From Massarina eburnea CBS 473.64 (taxonomy: Eukaryota > Ascomycota > Dothideomycetes > Pleosporales > Massarinaceae): a DNA stretch of 64,000 bases. The notes beneath the pieces were generated by a model, which was given only the letters and a program-made list of their open reading frames with translations, made no database searches and had not been told where the DNA came from. A program made the position numbers and the translations under genes. Every line of letters starts with the position of its first letter. The stretch's first letter is position 1. This document shows, piece by piece, positions 21,128-32,300 of the stretch. Where the stretch lies: NCBI GenBank assembly GCA_010093635.1, contig MU006805.1:124001-188000 (forward strand), in the 5' to 3' direction.

Positions 21128-22270
21128 TCAATTCGACAAATCCATCGCCCCACCCCCATCCCCCCGTACCCTAAACACACACTTCTCTACCTTATGCGTC
21201 CTAGCCGCCCTCACCTTCCTCGGATCCCCCGACCCCAAACACTCCTCACACAAGACCCTCGCCATACACATCCCAACCAAATGATCCAACCCATCACAGC
21301 GCGTACAAAACACCTCCGTCCCCCACGGCACAACCGGAGCATTCCTATTCGCCCTCATAACACTCCCCACAACATCCCCCATACTCCTTCCCAGGATGGT
21401 AGTTGGCGGGACCTGCGAAAGCCCTGTCGCAGGCAAATACTTCCCGTAGATTTCATGCTTCAAGGTCGCGAGAATGCCGCACATGATGGTATACGCCGCC
21501 GCGTTCCCGGCATTATGATGATTCACAGGCGCGATATTAAAGTGACGGGATAGGTCGGCGAGACTTATCATGGCGCCCTTTTGCGCGGGGATATTGGCTT
21601 GTTTCGCGAGGGTCTGGGTATCGAGGATTTTCACCACCGTTCCTAGACCCGCAACATCGACCCCGAGCTTGTTTTTCAGGTGTGCGAGTTTCGCTTCCGC
21701 CCCGTGAAGGAGGAGTATGATGGGTTGTTTTTGCCCTGCCGTGTTGGTGCGGAGGAGCGTGTTGGTTAAAATGTCTCGCGCGGAGGATAAGGTGATGTAT
21801 TTCGTCGTGCCGAAGTAAAACAAATCCTCTGCTTTTCCTGCCCCTGAGAACTGGTTCTCGAGGTGTGCGTGCGGCATGATTCGGGCGTGCGCGATGCGGA
21901 TGTTGCTTAGGTGGTTCGCGGCGTGCATGCTGGGTCCGGTTGTGCTGGGGAAGAATTCCGCGATCCCGATTTCCGTCGTGGGATGCGGCTCTTTTTGCCA
22001 CCATTCGAGGTTTAGACAGATTATTGCGCTGGTGGCGAGGTATTCGGGTGCCATGGGGAGGATTCCTGGGCCGCCGAGGAAGTGCCGGAGGATGGTTGTG
22101 TCGGGGTGCATGGACAGGAAGACTTGGAGTCGGGCGAGCTCGTGGGTGGAGTTTTGGAACCAGATGGGGGGTGCGAGGGGGTGGCTTATTGTGGTGGAGA
22201 TTGTTGCGCGGGTGGTTGAGGGGTTGGTTAGGATGCCGGGATCCATGATGTGTTGTTTTGGATGGCTCAT
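21128..22270 (-). CDS. DEDDh-exonuclease-like (Gfd2/YDR514C-type) protein with degenerate active site and Cys cluster
   Basis: Single-exon ORF of 380 residues. The order of landmarks fits the RNase H-like fold of Gfd2/YDR514C-type proteins: ICLNLEWWQ with TEIGIAEF (about residues 83-105), a strand with LLLHGAEAKLAHLKNKLGVD (about 182-202), VKILDTQTLA, then LADLSRHFNIAPVNHHNAGN and AAAYT (about 240-262). The catalytic acids expected in active DEDDh exonucleases appear altered: Asn for Asp in NLEWW, and Ala for Asp after HNAGN. The C-terminus has FCTRC and LCEEC pairs about 18 residues apart with further Cys/His between, which may bind zinc. It is probably a nucleic-acid or protein binding relative rather than a nuclease. 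Family assignment is by eye. Confidence 0.7.
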   Translation of the reverse strand: MSHPKQHIMDPGILTNPSTTRATISTTISHPLAPPIWFQNSTHELARLQVFLSMHPDTTILRHFLGGPGILPMAPEYLATSAIICLNLEWWQKEPHPTTEIGIAEFFPSTTGPSMHAANHLSNIRIAHARIMPHAHLENQFSGAGKAEDLFYFGTTKYITLSSARDILTNTLLRTNTAGQKQPIILLLHGAEAKLAHLKNKLGVDVAGLGTVVKILDTQTLAKQANIPAQKGAMISLADLSRHFNIAPVNHHNAGNAAAYTIMCGILATLKHEIYGKYLPATGLSQVPPTTILGRSMGDVVGSVMRANRNAPVVPWGTEVFCTRCDGLDHLVGMCMARVLCEECLGSGDPRKVRAARTHKVEKCVFRVRGDGGGAMDLSN

Positions 22271-23712
22271 GGTGGTGTAGTTGTGTTTTGTATCGGTGTA
22301 TCGGTAGGGTTGTTGAGAGGGTATGTTTAAAGAGAGGAGTGGGTTGAACGCGGGAGAGTGGGTTGAAAGAGAGGGTGGGTTGAACGGGACTTGAGGCAGA
22401 GGTTCGAGGGTTTATAAAGTCGAGGCGTGGAGTCGAAGTCATACGCCAAGGTGCGGTTTTGCAAACGGTTCTTCTTTCCCGCGCATTATCAAAAGTTCAC
22501 CACTCAACCGGCACGAAGGACCGTTTGGGAATGCACGGGCGTAGGCGCTGGCAAACGACAGGTGACGCGAACTCTACTGTACTCGAGATTCCTTTTCTGT
22601 TATATTGAAAATGGGTCTATAAAAGTCTGTGGCCAAGATATCGTTCGACGCCGATATAAAATTCCGAGGTAGGACATTACGGAGGGTCTTGGATATGAAA
22701 ATTAGTTTCTCGTCAGCGGAATTAGGCACCTTGGTTGTGTATCATCCCCATACGAGCTCCTATGAATTCTGGTGATCATCGTCTATTCAGAAATTCGTAC
22801 CGAAGCTGGTAGAAGGAAAGCTTGCGCATATCGGCGCGTTCAAGACACTGACCTTGGGCTAGATATGTTTCCGTGGATAATTCGAGCAATCGTACATAAT
22901 CCAACTCTTAACTCCCTGAGAGACAACGTGAGTAATCGGATGTCATACTCCCGGTTATACATGGACTGTTAGAGTAGGTACAGGACTGAATTGAGCCTCT
23001 CGTCTAGCTAATATAATGATGTCAGGCAGAGAGGTAGATATCTCGTGGCACTACTATCTAACAGTCTAGGTTATCTTGATGAAGTTACGTGACGAGATTA
23101 GATTAAGTAGAGCGCAGGTCACGCCCATGCTCTTTCACGCAAAACCTTATAGTTAAAAGGCAAGTAAGATAGAACGTTTGCGTAACTGATCTAAAGACGT
23201 CTAAATGTATAGTAATATACTCTCTATCAGCTTTTGTCGCATAGGGGTATATATACTAGAAATGCCGCAGCAGCAAAAATATTAATCTTTTTGCTCCGAG
23301 CTGCGGGTTTCGACAGCTTTTGTTTTGCTTATACAAAATACAAGATGTACATACACAAAGCAGTCTCGAAGCAGCAACACAACCATCAATATCACCATCA
23401 AAACCCCAAAACCACCACCACCTCAACCTCACATAAACACAGTAGGCAATCAACAAATCAAGACATTTCATAAATCAATCAGATTACTCGTTCATCAAAA
23501 CGAGCGTCCACACCCATTTTATTCGATCGCTACAAAAGAAAATATCATATATCGGATTACATCCAGCGCGGCACAGCTGCGTCTTGTAAACGCCCAGTCG
23601 ACTAAGAATAAAGAAAAGGGGGTTACAAGAAATTCGTTATTATATCATCGTCATCACCACAGACACGACTTCTTTGGGTCTTGTCGGTCGTACTCCACGC
23701 TTCTCAAGGCGT
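22271..23712. other. Intergenic region
   Basis: Contains the promoter side of the 21128-22270 gene, with GGGTTGAA-type repeats at about 22340-22390, and an AT-rich stretch (22960-23500). Short ORFs only. The last 100 bases are probably the 3' UTR of the gene ending at 23713. Confidence 0.5.
22411..22418 (-). promoter_or_regulatory. Possible TATA box
   Basis: TTTATAAA lies about 140 bases upstream of the ATG at 22270. Judged from sequence and position only. Confidence 0.35.
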
Positions 23713-25515
23713 TTATGCGGAACCGGCAGCACTGTTGGCACCGGAAGCACTGTTGGCACCGGAAGCACTGTTGGCACCGGAGGCACCAGCACCCTGGGAT
23801 CCAGCAGCTCCAGCGTTACCAGCACCCGCGGCACCAGCGTTGCCAGCACCCGCAGCACCAGCGCCAGCGGCACCGGCACCAGCAGCACCGGCACCGTTAC
23901 CCTTGCCCTTTCCCTTGCCCTTTCCGGCACCGGCAGCACCAGCGGCACCAGCGGCACCAGCAGCGGGGGAACCAGTAGAGGCGGCTGTAAAAAGGTCAGT
24001 CACTGTTCGAGGAATGATAGAAGGGTGGGGATACATACCACCAGCGGGGGCGTTGACACCAGCAGCGGAAGCACCAGTTTGAGTACCAGTTCCAGCGGCA
24101 CCAGCGTTACCGGCAGCACCAGAGTTACCGGCACCGGCAGTGTTACCAGCACCAGCAGCGTTTCCGGCACCAGCAGCACCGACAGAGTTGCCACCTAGAC
24201 CGGCAGTACTTTGTCCAGCGGCAGCACCGGCGGATCCAGCACCTGATCCAGTTCCGGCAGATCCAGCGGTACCTGCGGATCCAGTTCCAGCGCTCTGAGC
24301 TCCAGCAGTACCGGCAGATCCAGCAGAGCCAGCAGCACCGGCAGATCCAGCAGAGCCAGCAGAGCCAGCAGATCCAGCGTTACCGGCAGCACCAGCGTTA
24401 CCGGCACCAGCGGCGCCAGCATTGCCAGCTCCCGCAGCACCTGCGTTACCAGCACCGGCAGCACCAGCAGCACCAGCACCGTTGGCCTTGCCATTGCCCT
24501 TCTTTCCGGTACCAGCGGCACCGGCAGTAGCTGCACCAGTGCTTGCGGCTATAAAGTGTCAGTCATTGTTCAGTGTTCGTAAGGGGTACCATCGTAAAGA
24601 AGGCGATGGATGCTTACCTCCAGCAGGAGCGTTCACACCGGCAGCGTTGGCAGCACCAGCACCAGAGGCACCAGTAGCGCCAGATGCACCGGCACCGGCA
24701 GCACCAGCACCAGCACCGGCACCGGCAGCATTAGCCTTGCCTTTTCCCTTCTTTCCAGCACCGGCGGCACCGGCGGCAGTGGCTGTACCAGAGCTTGCGG
24801 CTATGAAATGTTAATCACTGCAAGTTCATGAAGGAGGTGATGGAAAGGATGACTTACCTCCAGCGGGAGCGTTTACACCGGCAGCGTTGGCAGCACCAGC
24901 ACCAGAGGCACCAGTAGCGGCACCGGCAGCACCGGCAGCACCGGCACCAGCAGCTCCTTTAGCCTTCTTGCCCTTCTTTCCGGCAGCGGCAGCGCCAGTG
25001 CTTGCGGCTCCAGCGGGAGCGTTCACGCCAGCAGCGTTAGCCGCACCGGCACCAGAGGCTCCAGAGGCACTAGTAGCTCCAGAGGCACTAGTAGCTCCAG
25101 AGGCGCCAGTGGCACCAGTGGCACCAGATGCCGCACCAGCATCCTGAGCACCAGCACCGCCAGCACCGCCAAGAAGCGAGCTGAGAGCACCGCCAGCGCC
25201 GCCAGCACCACCGGCACCTCCAGCACCACCAGCCGCACCGCCACCAGTCAAGCCCTGAAGGAGCTGGTCGAGCTGTCTCCTCTCGGCGGGCTCACGGGAC
25301 TCGATGGTGCTGAGGATCTGGTCAAGCTGGCGCTTGCGAATGGCCTTCTCGCGGGTGGCACGGCGGACGTTGGCGACGAAGTGAGCAGGCATCTTCGCAG
25401 CGAAGTCGCCATTAGTGTCGACGTACTTCTTGCTCAGATGGGGGTAAGGGGCAGGAGCGGCGGCGACGAGCGGGCTAGCCGCGAGAGCAGCCAATACGGA
25501 AGCGGAGAACTTCAT
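23713..25515 (-). CDS. Secreted Ala/Gly-rich repeat protein with repeated exon modules
   Basis: Four exons: 25515-24858, 24800-24618, 24548-24039, 23984-23713 (540 residues). Residues 1-19 (MKFSASVLAALAASPLVAAA) form a signal peptide. A charged part follows with two RQLDQ-L/I motifs, the first after basic residues (RKRQLDQI), as at Kex2-type sites. The rest is almost only Gly, Ala, Ser, Asn, Thr, with short Lys runs (GKKGKK, GKGKGKGKGN). Modules end in GVNAPAGG and restart A(A)S-S/T-G. All three introns (57, 69 and 54 nt) are phase 1 and sit at the same module junction, G^CC, but the first such junction, inside exon 1, has no intron. The protein is probably extracellular or wall-associated; that is inference. 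No enzyme domain seen. Confidence 0.8.
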
Positions 25516-27640
25516 GGTTGAAGATGTGAATGTGAATGTGGAGAGTGTTGACGGTAAGGATAGACGGTTACTGCGCTGCAGTAGTGGAGAAGAAGACTAA
25601 ACAAAAAATGCCGGCTAGCAGCAGTGGAATTAGAAAAGGGTGGTAAGGAAGGACTGGTTGTAGCGTAGGTAGAAGTAAAATGTGAATCGCCGGCGGAACT
25701 TGAAGATTATAAAGAGATGCTGGGGCGATGGTAGAGCTGGTACACCCTTGTCGTCTCCAAGTCTAGTTTCTAAATATACTTTGGACACTCCATGGGGGAG
25801 GGCCGAACAGTTTACGGAAAACAGATAAACTTTCCCTCCGGTCTCATCGTGGAGCCTCATCTTCCTCAGAAAAGTGTACCCACAGTCCAGGTTTGCTGTC
25901 GATCTTCTGGGAAGAAGCGAGGCGGGGCTGGGAAGCGAAGTCGCAAAAGGCCAATCAGTTTATTGTTGAGCACGGTAGTGTGTGATGGTGGTACTGTTTC
26001 GGTTACGCGTTGCCCAGTCTGTTACGGTGAACGTCCAAGAAGTGTCCAAGAAGTTAAAACAATAGCTGACGGAAGTCGACACACCAACCTTTCCTCTTCG
26101 CGCTAAGCTGGAAAGGCGATCCTTCCCCAGTCAAATAACCTTACCATATGCTCGGGTTCGAGATGTGAGGCTCCAAGTGGTGAACATCACCAAAACCCCA
26201 GTGACGTTCAGGTTGCCGAAAGAATGTTCGACTTGGATCATCCGAAGTGTTGTACAGTGCGCAGTTCTCCAGTCCATCGCGACACTCCCAGATATCACAC
26301 GACGATCTTCTCTTCCCTAGCATCCCGCTTCACCTCCCTCAATGCACTCCATCACATTAGGCAGCGCAATAGCACATCAACAATGACGTGCTGTTCCATA
26401 CCACGATCCCATCCCCACATCCGAAACGACATGCGCAAGGTAACAAAAGTCCTCTGAACGTGTTTCGAAACCCCACCTTTTATCTCGCGAGCATTGACGA
26501 TCCCGAAAGCAAGTGTGACGGTGTAAGTTTGAAGACACACGGTTCCGCGATCTGACAGGCGCTAGACTGTTTCGGAGCCTTCTGGGCCGTCAACTTGTGA
26601 GGCGTTGCATCTTTTCTTTTCCGCAACCACACATCATTTGCCTGTACGCGTCGTCGTCATCAGCAAAGGCATGAGAAAGGGCCGTGATGGAGAGAACGGG
26701 AGGAGGATGAGGAGAGAACTGGGGGCCAGAACCGTCGAAAGAAGGTTAAATTAGCGCGGCGCGCTAGCGGGGGAATCTTCCAACGTCGGGGAAGCCGCGA
26801 CGCCCTGCGCCCCCAGATGCAGATCGGCCTTAAAACGTGACTGTTCCTTGGAACAAGGCAGAAAACCGGGCATGGATTCTACACTGCCTCATCGTCTTGG
26901 ACATACCGGAGTAGGTGTACGTCAGTGTACGTCATTAACTGTATGGGAACAGTACTTGCCGCTCGGAGCCTTTACATTTTCTACACTCGGGTTGCCTAGA
27001 ACAGTCTTACTCCGAGTAGATGTGGATACATGGACTTTTCTCATACTGTCCAGAGCGGAAGCGAGATGAACCTTTGCTTCACCATCCTACCTATTCCCGA
27101 ATGCGGACATCTAGACGATGCTTCAGATGTCTGGGATAGACGCTGCACACTTGACGCCCCACAACAAAACACTTGGACAGTAGACAATCAATTGGCCAAT
27201 GGAGAATGTCAGTAGAACTTGTCAAGCTGCGTTAACTCGCGGAGGGAACAGAGGTCCTGCATAGAAAGGAGGTGTTCATCTCGCCCACTTCAAATCGACG
27301 TACAAAGGTACTATAGAACTTCTCTGCCGTCACTGCAAAACGATAGAACTCTAGAATCCACAAGCACGCAGACATGTTCGCCAACAGAGAGAGACAGTTA
27401 AACGCGGCCTCGGTCCCCGCCTCCGCTCTCTACAACGCATACGAGAAAGCGGCCCGAGAAGGAAGGCATACAACACATCCCGCATTTCGCACATGGACAA
27501 ATATAGAAACATGGCGGGATTTCATGCGAGCTAGATGTCTGTGCATAAACCACGAGCTTCTCCACAACGGGAAACGAGAGCGAGTGCGACGCTGTCTTTG
27601 AGGATAAGGTATCTAGTCTATGGTAGCCCCGAGTGTCGTT
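25516..27640. other. Gene-poor intergenic region
   Basis: Apart from the promoter of the gene at 25515 I can support no gene. Several ORFs of 60-104 codons exist on both strands. The best looking, 27374-27601 on the plus strand (75 residues, Met-start, balanced composition), has no recognisable motif or splice partner. Confidence 0.45.
25708..25714 (-). promoter_or_regulatory. Possible TATA box of the secreted Ala/Gly-rich protein gene
   Basis: CTTTATAAT read on the minus strand, about 195 bases upstream of the ATG at 25515. The 5' leader also has a GTGAAT triplet repeat (25526-25543 on the plus strand). Confidence 0.35.
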
Positions 27641-28735
27641 GGAATTGCGCAAGGTCTTTTACATAGTCCTATCAGCACTGCTTCTATTGTCAAAATCCTA
27701 CCTGCTAGTACATCTGTCTTTGAATTGCCTTTTAAAAGTAACATTTGCTTTGAATATCCTATGATACTGGACATTTATCGGGTAGACCTAAGCTAAAAGG
27801 AAAGTGCACAAAGTGAGAAGATAGTCCGTCCTACCTTAACAACATTAAGAATCTCTTTACATACTTCGCAAGTTTAGGAAAGCAATAACAATGTTGTAGT
27901 ATACCTACCTCCCCTGTTGCGATTAACTAACCTTTGCACTCTGCAGCTTTTCTTAAACTACTGCACTTCTACATTATATTTCTATCTCTCCTTTTCTTAC
28001 TCCTAAATATCTTAAACCCCCTTACTAAATCCTGCTATCCTCGCTATCTAATGCTAAGGTTTTATATCTCCTAAACCTAGATTAATTAATATTAGAGGAT
28101 CACGAGCTGGAAATAGTATGTTTAGGTAATCGATTGAAACAGCGAAGCGAGCAGGCTATATACAAAAGAGATAATCGGGAAAACGTATATCTAGTATAAC
28201 TACTAAGCTCTATCTAAGCTGTTACTAGAGGCCTGCGCTAGGTGCTCTACTACGCGATAATTAACGTTTCTATATTAAACATAAAAGAAAGTAAATAAAA
28301 GAAAAGAAAACCTAAAAACAACCTCCTACTTACAACACTATAACACTATAGCACTGCAATACTAATCTAGGAACACTAATCTATACTCTAATCCTCTATC
28401 TCTCTATTTCTTTAATACTATCTCTTACGTCTATCTCCTAACGCATACAACTCTTATATACAATCCTTTCTACTTCCTACTTTCTAAGCTACCTCTACAG
28501 TTTCTTTTCTATCTCTTATTATTTCTCTTATCTTCCTTTCTTACTACTACTTACTACTCTAACTAAACTCTACTACATCTCTATACATCTATATTCTACT
28601 TCCTTCTTTCCTTCTTCCCCCCCTCCTTACCTTCTTTTACCTCTTTTTCTCTCTATTTTCCTTACACTACACCTATTCTATCCTACTCCTTTATATCTCT
28701 ATCTTCTCTACACCTATCTTACACTGCATATATCC
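27641..28735. other. AT-rich tract with strand bias, left flank of the retroelement
   Basis: No gene. From about 28320 to 28735 the plus strand has hardly any G and is dominated by C, T and A (CTACTTCC, CTTACTACT-type words). The composition resumes right of the element, which suggests one tract split by the insertion. Confidence 0.6.
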
Positions 28736-28740
28736 TATTA
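28736..28740. repeat. Target site duplication, left copy (TATTA)
   Basis: TATTA immediately precedes the 5' LTR and is repeated at 36666-36670 right after the 3' LTR. Five bases is usual for Ty3/Gypsy integration. Confidence 0.85.
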
Positions 28741-28949
28741 TGTAAGAGGATAGACCCCGTGACCCTCAGGCACAGCCCTTAGAGCCTGCCAAGGAAGTCT
28801 GCTAAAGTCTGCCGAAGAAGCCTGCTAAGGAACCTACCTAGAACTAGCCTAGGACTAGTATATAAACCCTCTATAGCACTTCCTGTAGACTCTATTAAAT
28901 TTATCTTATCTTTGAAATAATATCTACCCTTAGGGTTAGTTCCCTTACA
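28741..28949 (+). repeat. 5' LTR (209 bp)
   Basis: TGTAAG...CTTACA, about 95% identical to 36457-36665. It contains TATATAAA and an AT-rich stretch resembling a promoter. Confidence 0.95.
28858..28865 (+). promoter_or_regulatory. TATA box of the LTR promoter
   Basis: TATATAAA in the 5' LTR; kept unchanged in the 3' LTR copy. Confidence 0.6.
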
Positions 28950-29063
28950 TTTGAATTTGATCCCTTTAACCTCTAGTCTTGTCCTAGACTCGCTAGAACC
29001 TAGGAGAAATTACTAGAGGCATACTGCTAGGAACGTCTCTAAACAATAGACTTTTTAGCACGC

Positions 29064-29369
29064 NNNNNNNNNNNNNNNNNNNNNNNNNNNNNNNNNNNNN
29101 NNNNNNNNNNNNNNNNNNNNNNNNNNNNNNNNNNNNNNNNNNNNNNNNNNNNNNNNNNNNNNNNNNNNNNNNNNNNNNNNNNNNNNNNNNNNNNNNNNNN
29201 NNNNNNNNNNNNNNNNNNNNNNNNNNNNNNNNNNNNNNNNNNNNNNNNNNNNNNNNNNNNNNNNNNNNNNNNNNNNNNNNNNNNNNNNNNNNNNNNNNNN
29301 NNNNNNNNNNNNNNNNNNNNNNNNNNNNNNNNNNNNNNNNNNNNNNNNNNNNNNNNNNNNNNNNNNNNN
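29064..29369. other. Assembly gap (306 N)
   Basis: Run of N just inside the 5' LTR, covering the leader and probably the start of gag. Confidence 0.99.
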
Positions 29370-32300
29370 ATCTAACTAGCAACGCCTCTACTATTGCTAT
29401 GTTATAGGTAAACTAGAACAAGGGTAGCTCCGTAGAAGATCTGTAGAGCTACCTTGACCTTAATTTCCTAGACTAGGAAGCAGGCCCACGCGCCTACAAA
29501 AATCTTCTCTAAACACGCTAAGGGGGTTCCTTACTTAATAACTTTAACGCTAAGTTCCTTACTTACGTAAATAACTTAGGAGAATACAAAAATTATTCCT
29601 TGTTAAAGGAAAGGTACTTAGAAGCGATCTAGGATAACCTTTACAAACTGTTAATTAACGTGGAGCTACTAGAAGAATACACGATCTAGGAGTTAATAGC
29701 CTACGTTGTTAGAATCTAAGAAAAGCTAGATTGCACTTAGGGAGCTAGCCGCAGCTATCGTCCTGGCTCCTATAGAAGTAACTCCTGCTAAGCAGGGAAC
29801 TCTAGCAGAGACCCTATAGATATTAATCCACCTAGGTTTACTAGTTAACAAGGCAACCTAAGCTCCTCTAGGAAGAAACGTGCAGAATAGGTATTGTTAG
29901 AGGAACAGGATAGGCGCTAGAAGGCGAATCTCTGCCTACGATGTAGGAAGTCAGGGCATAAGGTTAAAAAGTGCTCTCTAGAACCTGCCTAGAAACTAGT
30001 GCAGGCTAAAGCTACTGTTCCTAGCACTAATCTAGCTACCTCTAAATTAGAAGGTGCTTTAGATTTGGAAAACTAAAGACCTCTAGCTAAAGGCGCTGCT
30101 AGGGGTACAAATATTAGTTAGTCTAGAAGGGACGAGGATAGGTCCTAGGTATAGGATTTGAAGAGTTCTATAGACACTGGCCCGATAGGGAGTTAATAAC
30201 AATCTACTCGTTTGTAAATAATAAGTTTGTTGTAAAAACGCTCCTGGATACAGGCTACTTAACAGTAGCTCTTGTAAGTAAAGGCTTCTAGAAGAAGACT
30301 AAATTAACGCGCGAACAAATGAACACGCTAATGCCTATTATAAAGGTAGGCAGAAAAGAGACGTACGTAGACTAGAGAGTCTACATGTTCCTAGATATAG
30401 AAGGACACTAGGAAGAAGTTTAGGCTTATAAAGTACCTAGGGACAATAAATAGGACCTCGTCCTAGGGAACTCCTAGTGTATTAAGAACTAAGTAAGCTT
30501 AGCACTAGCAAAGAAGTCCGTTTACATTAGAAACACAAAGATCTAGATCTAATACAAAAAGAAATAAGTTACTACCTAGATTAGAGCTACTGCGTTCTCT
30601 GCCTAGATTAAAAGGTTACAGAAGGACAGTAATATCCGGATCTTCTCTGCTTCCCTAAAAGAGGTAAACAAGGCAATCCTCTAGAAAGGAACTAGGGCTT
30701 ACGCCTTATCCCCTAGAGACATTAAAAAAGCCCTTAAGACGAAACCCCCTGAGAGTCTGGAAGAAGTCTAGGGTGCCTTGCTAGAACACCTAAAAGACCT
30801 TTATAATAGCTTTCTCTAAAGGAAATCTAACATCCTAGCGCTCTACTAAGGTGTTAATGTAGACTATAAAATTAAACTTAAGAAGAAGGACAGTAAGGAA
30901 GTAGCTGCTCTATAGGGACCCCTCTATAGCATATTAAAAGACGAGCTACTAGTACTCTAGAAAGAACTAAACTCCTACCTAGAACGTAGGTTTATTTAAG
31001 TTAGTAACTCTAGCGCCTCAGCCCTAGTGCTCTTCGCTAAGAAGCCTAGAGGGGGACTTTAGTTCTGTGTAGATTATAGAGCACTTAACGCCCTTACATA
31101 GAAGAACTAGTACCCCCTTCTGCTTATATAAGAGACCCTCTAGAACATAGTAAAATCTAAATAGTTTACTAAGCTTAACGTTATACAAGCTTTCTACTGC
31201 ATTAGAATTACAAAAGAAGACAAATAGAAGACTGTATTCTAAACAAGGTTCAGCCTATATAAGTAGCTAGTTACCCCCTTTAGTTTAGCTAACGCTCTAA
31301 GTACGTTCTAACGCTTTATTAACTACGTTCTTAGAGACGTAATAGATAACTATACTTCCACATATATAGACAACGTCCTAATCTACTTAGATAGATTAAA
31401 GGAAGACTACGAACAGAAGGTACGCGAAGTAGTCTAGAAGCTTAGCGCTGCAGACCTCTAAATTAATATTAAGAAATGCAAGTTTTTAGTAAAATCGACT
31501 AAGTATTTAGGATTCATAGTAGAGGCAGAAAAAGAAATCTTAATAGATCCCGCTAAAGTTGTCGCTATTAGGAAATGGGAGACTCTAACCTCTGTAAAAG
31601 GCATCTAGAGCTTTGTTAGGTTTGCAAACTTCTATTAACAGTTTATTTTAGAGTTCTTAGGCATTGTTAAACTCCTTACGGAACTAACAGGAAAGGGCGC
31701 GTCCTTCTAATAGGGAGATACACAAGAAAAGGCTTTCTAACGCCTTAAAAAAGAGTTTATTAAAGACCTCTTACTAGCTAACTTTAATCTAGAACTAGAA
31801 ACGATTATAGAATTAGACGCCTCTAGCTACAGCACAGGAGCTACGTTATTACAGCTCTACAAAGACAGCACTTTAAGAACTGTAGTATACTTCTCTGCTA
31901 AGAACTCTCCTGTAGAATGCAACTACACAATACACAATAAGGAGCTCCTCGTAGTTATTAAGTGCTTAAAAGAATAGTAGAACAATTTAAAGCAGCTCTA
32001 AGCATTTTCTGTATACACAGATTACAAAAACCTATTGTATTTTGCAACAGGCTAGATCCTTACAGAACATTACGTACGCTAGGCAGAGGAACTTGCTAAG
32101 TACAATATAACCTTTATGTACTGCCTAGAGAAGTTAAATACTAGAGCTAACGCGTTGTCTTGCTAGGACTAAGACAAACTAGAACTAGAAGATAGTAGAG
32201 GCTCTAGGAAGTATTTCTAGCTGTTGAAACCTGTTTCAAACTAACAGAATACTAAAGACAGTGGAGACATTAGCCTACAGGCTCGCTAGGTCTAAGTTCG

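Noticed and set aside
21537..22442. 301-codon ORF on the minus strand, overlapping the DEDDh-like gene
   Set aside because: Composition is Arg/His/Pro-rich as in frame-shifted shadows; the other frame has the fold motifs and Cys cluster.
27374..27601. 75-codon plus-strand ORF near the retroelement
   Set aside because: Plausible composition but no motif, no splice partner and an opposing ORF of similar size; not enough for a call.
28741..28949. LTR considered as a MITE or solo LTR
   Set aside because: A matching copy with target duplication and coding relics between them shows a full element.
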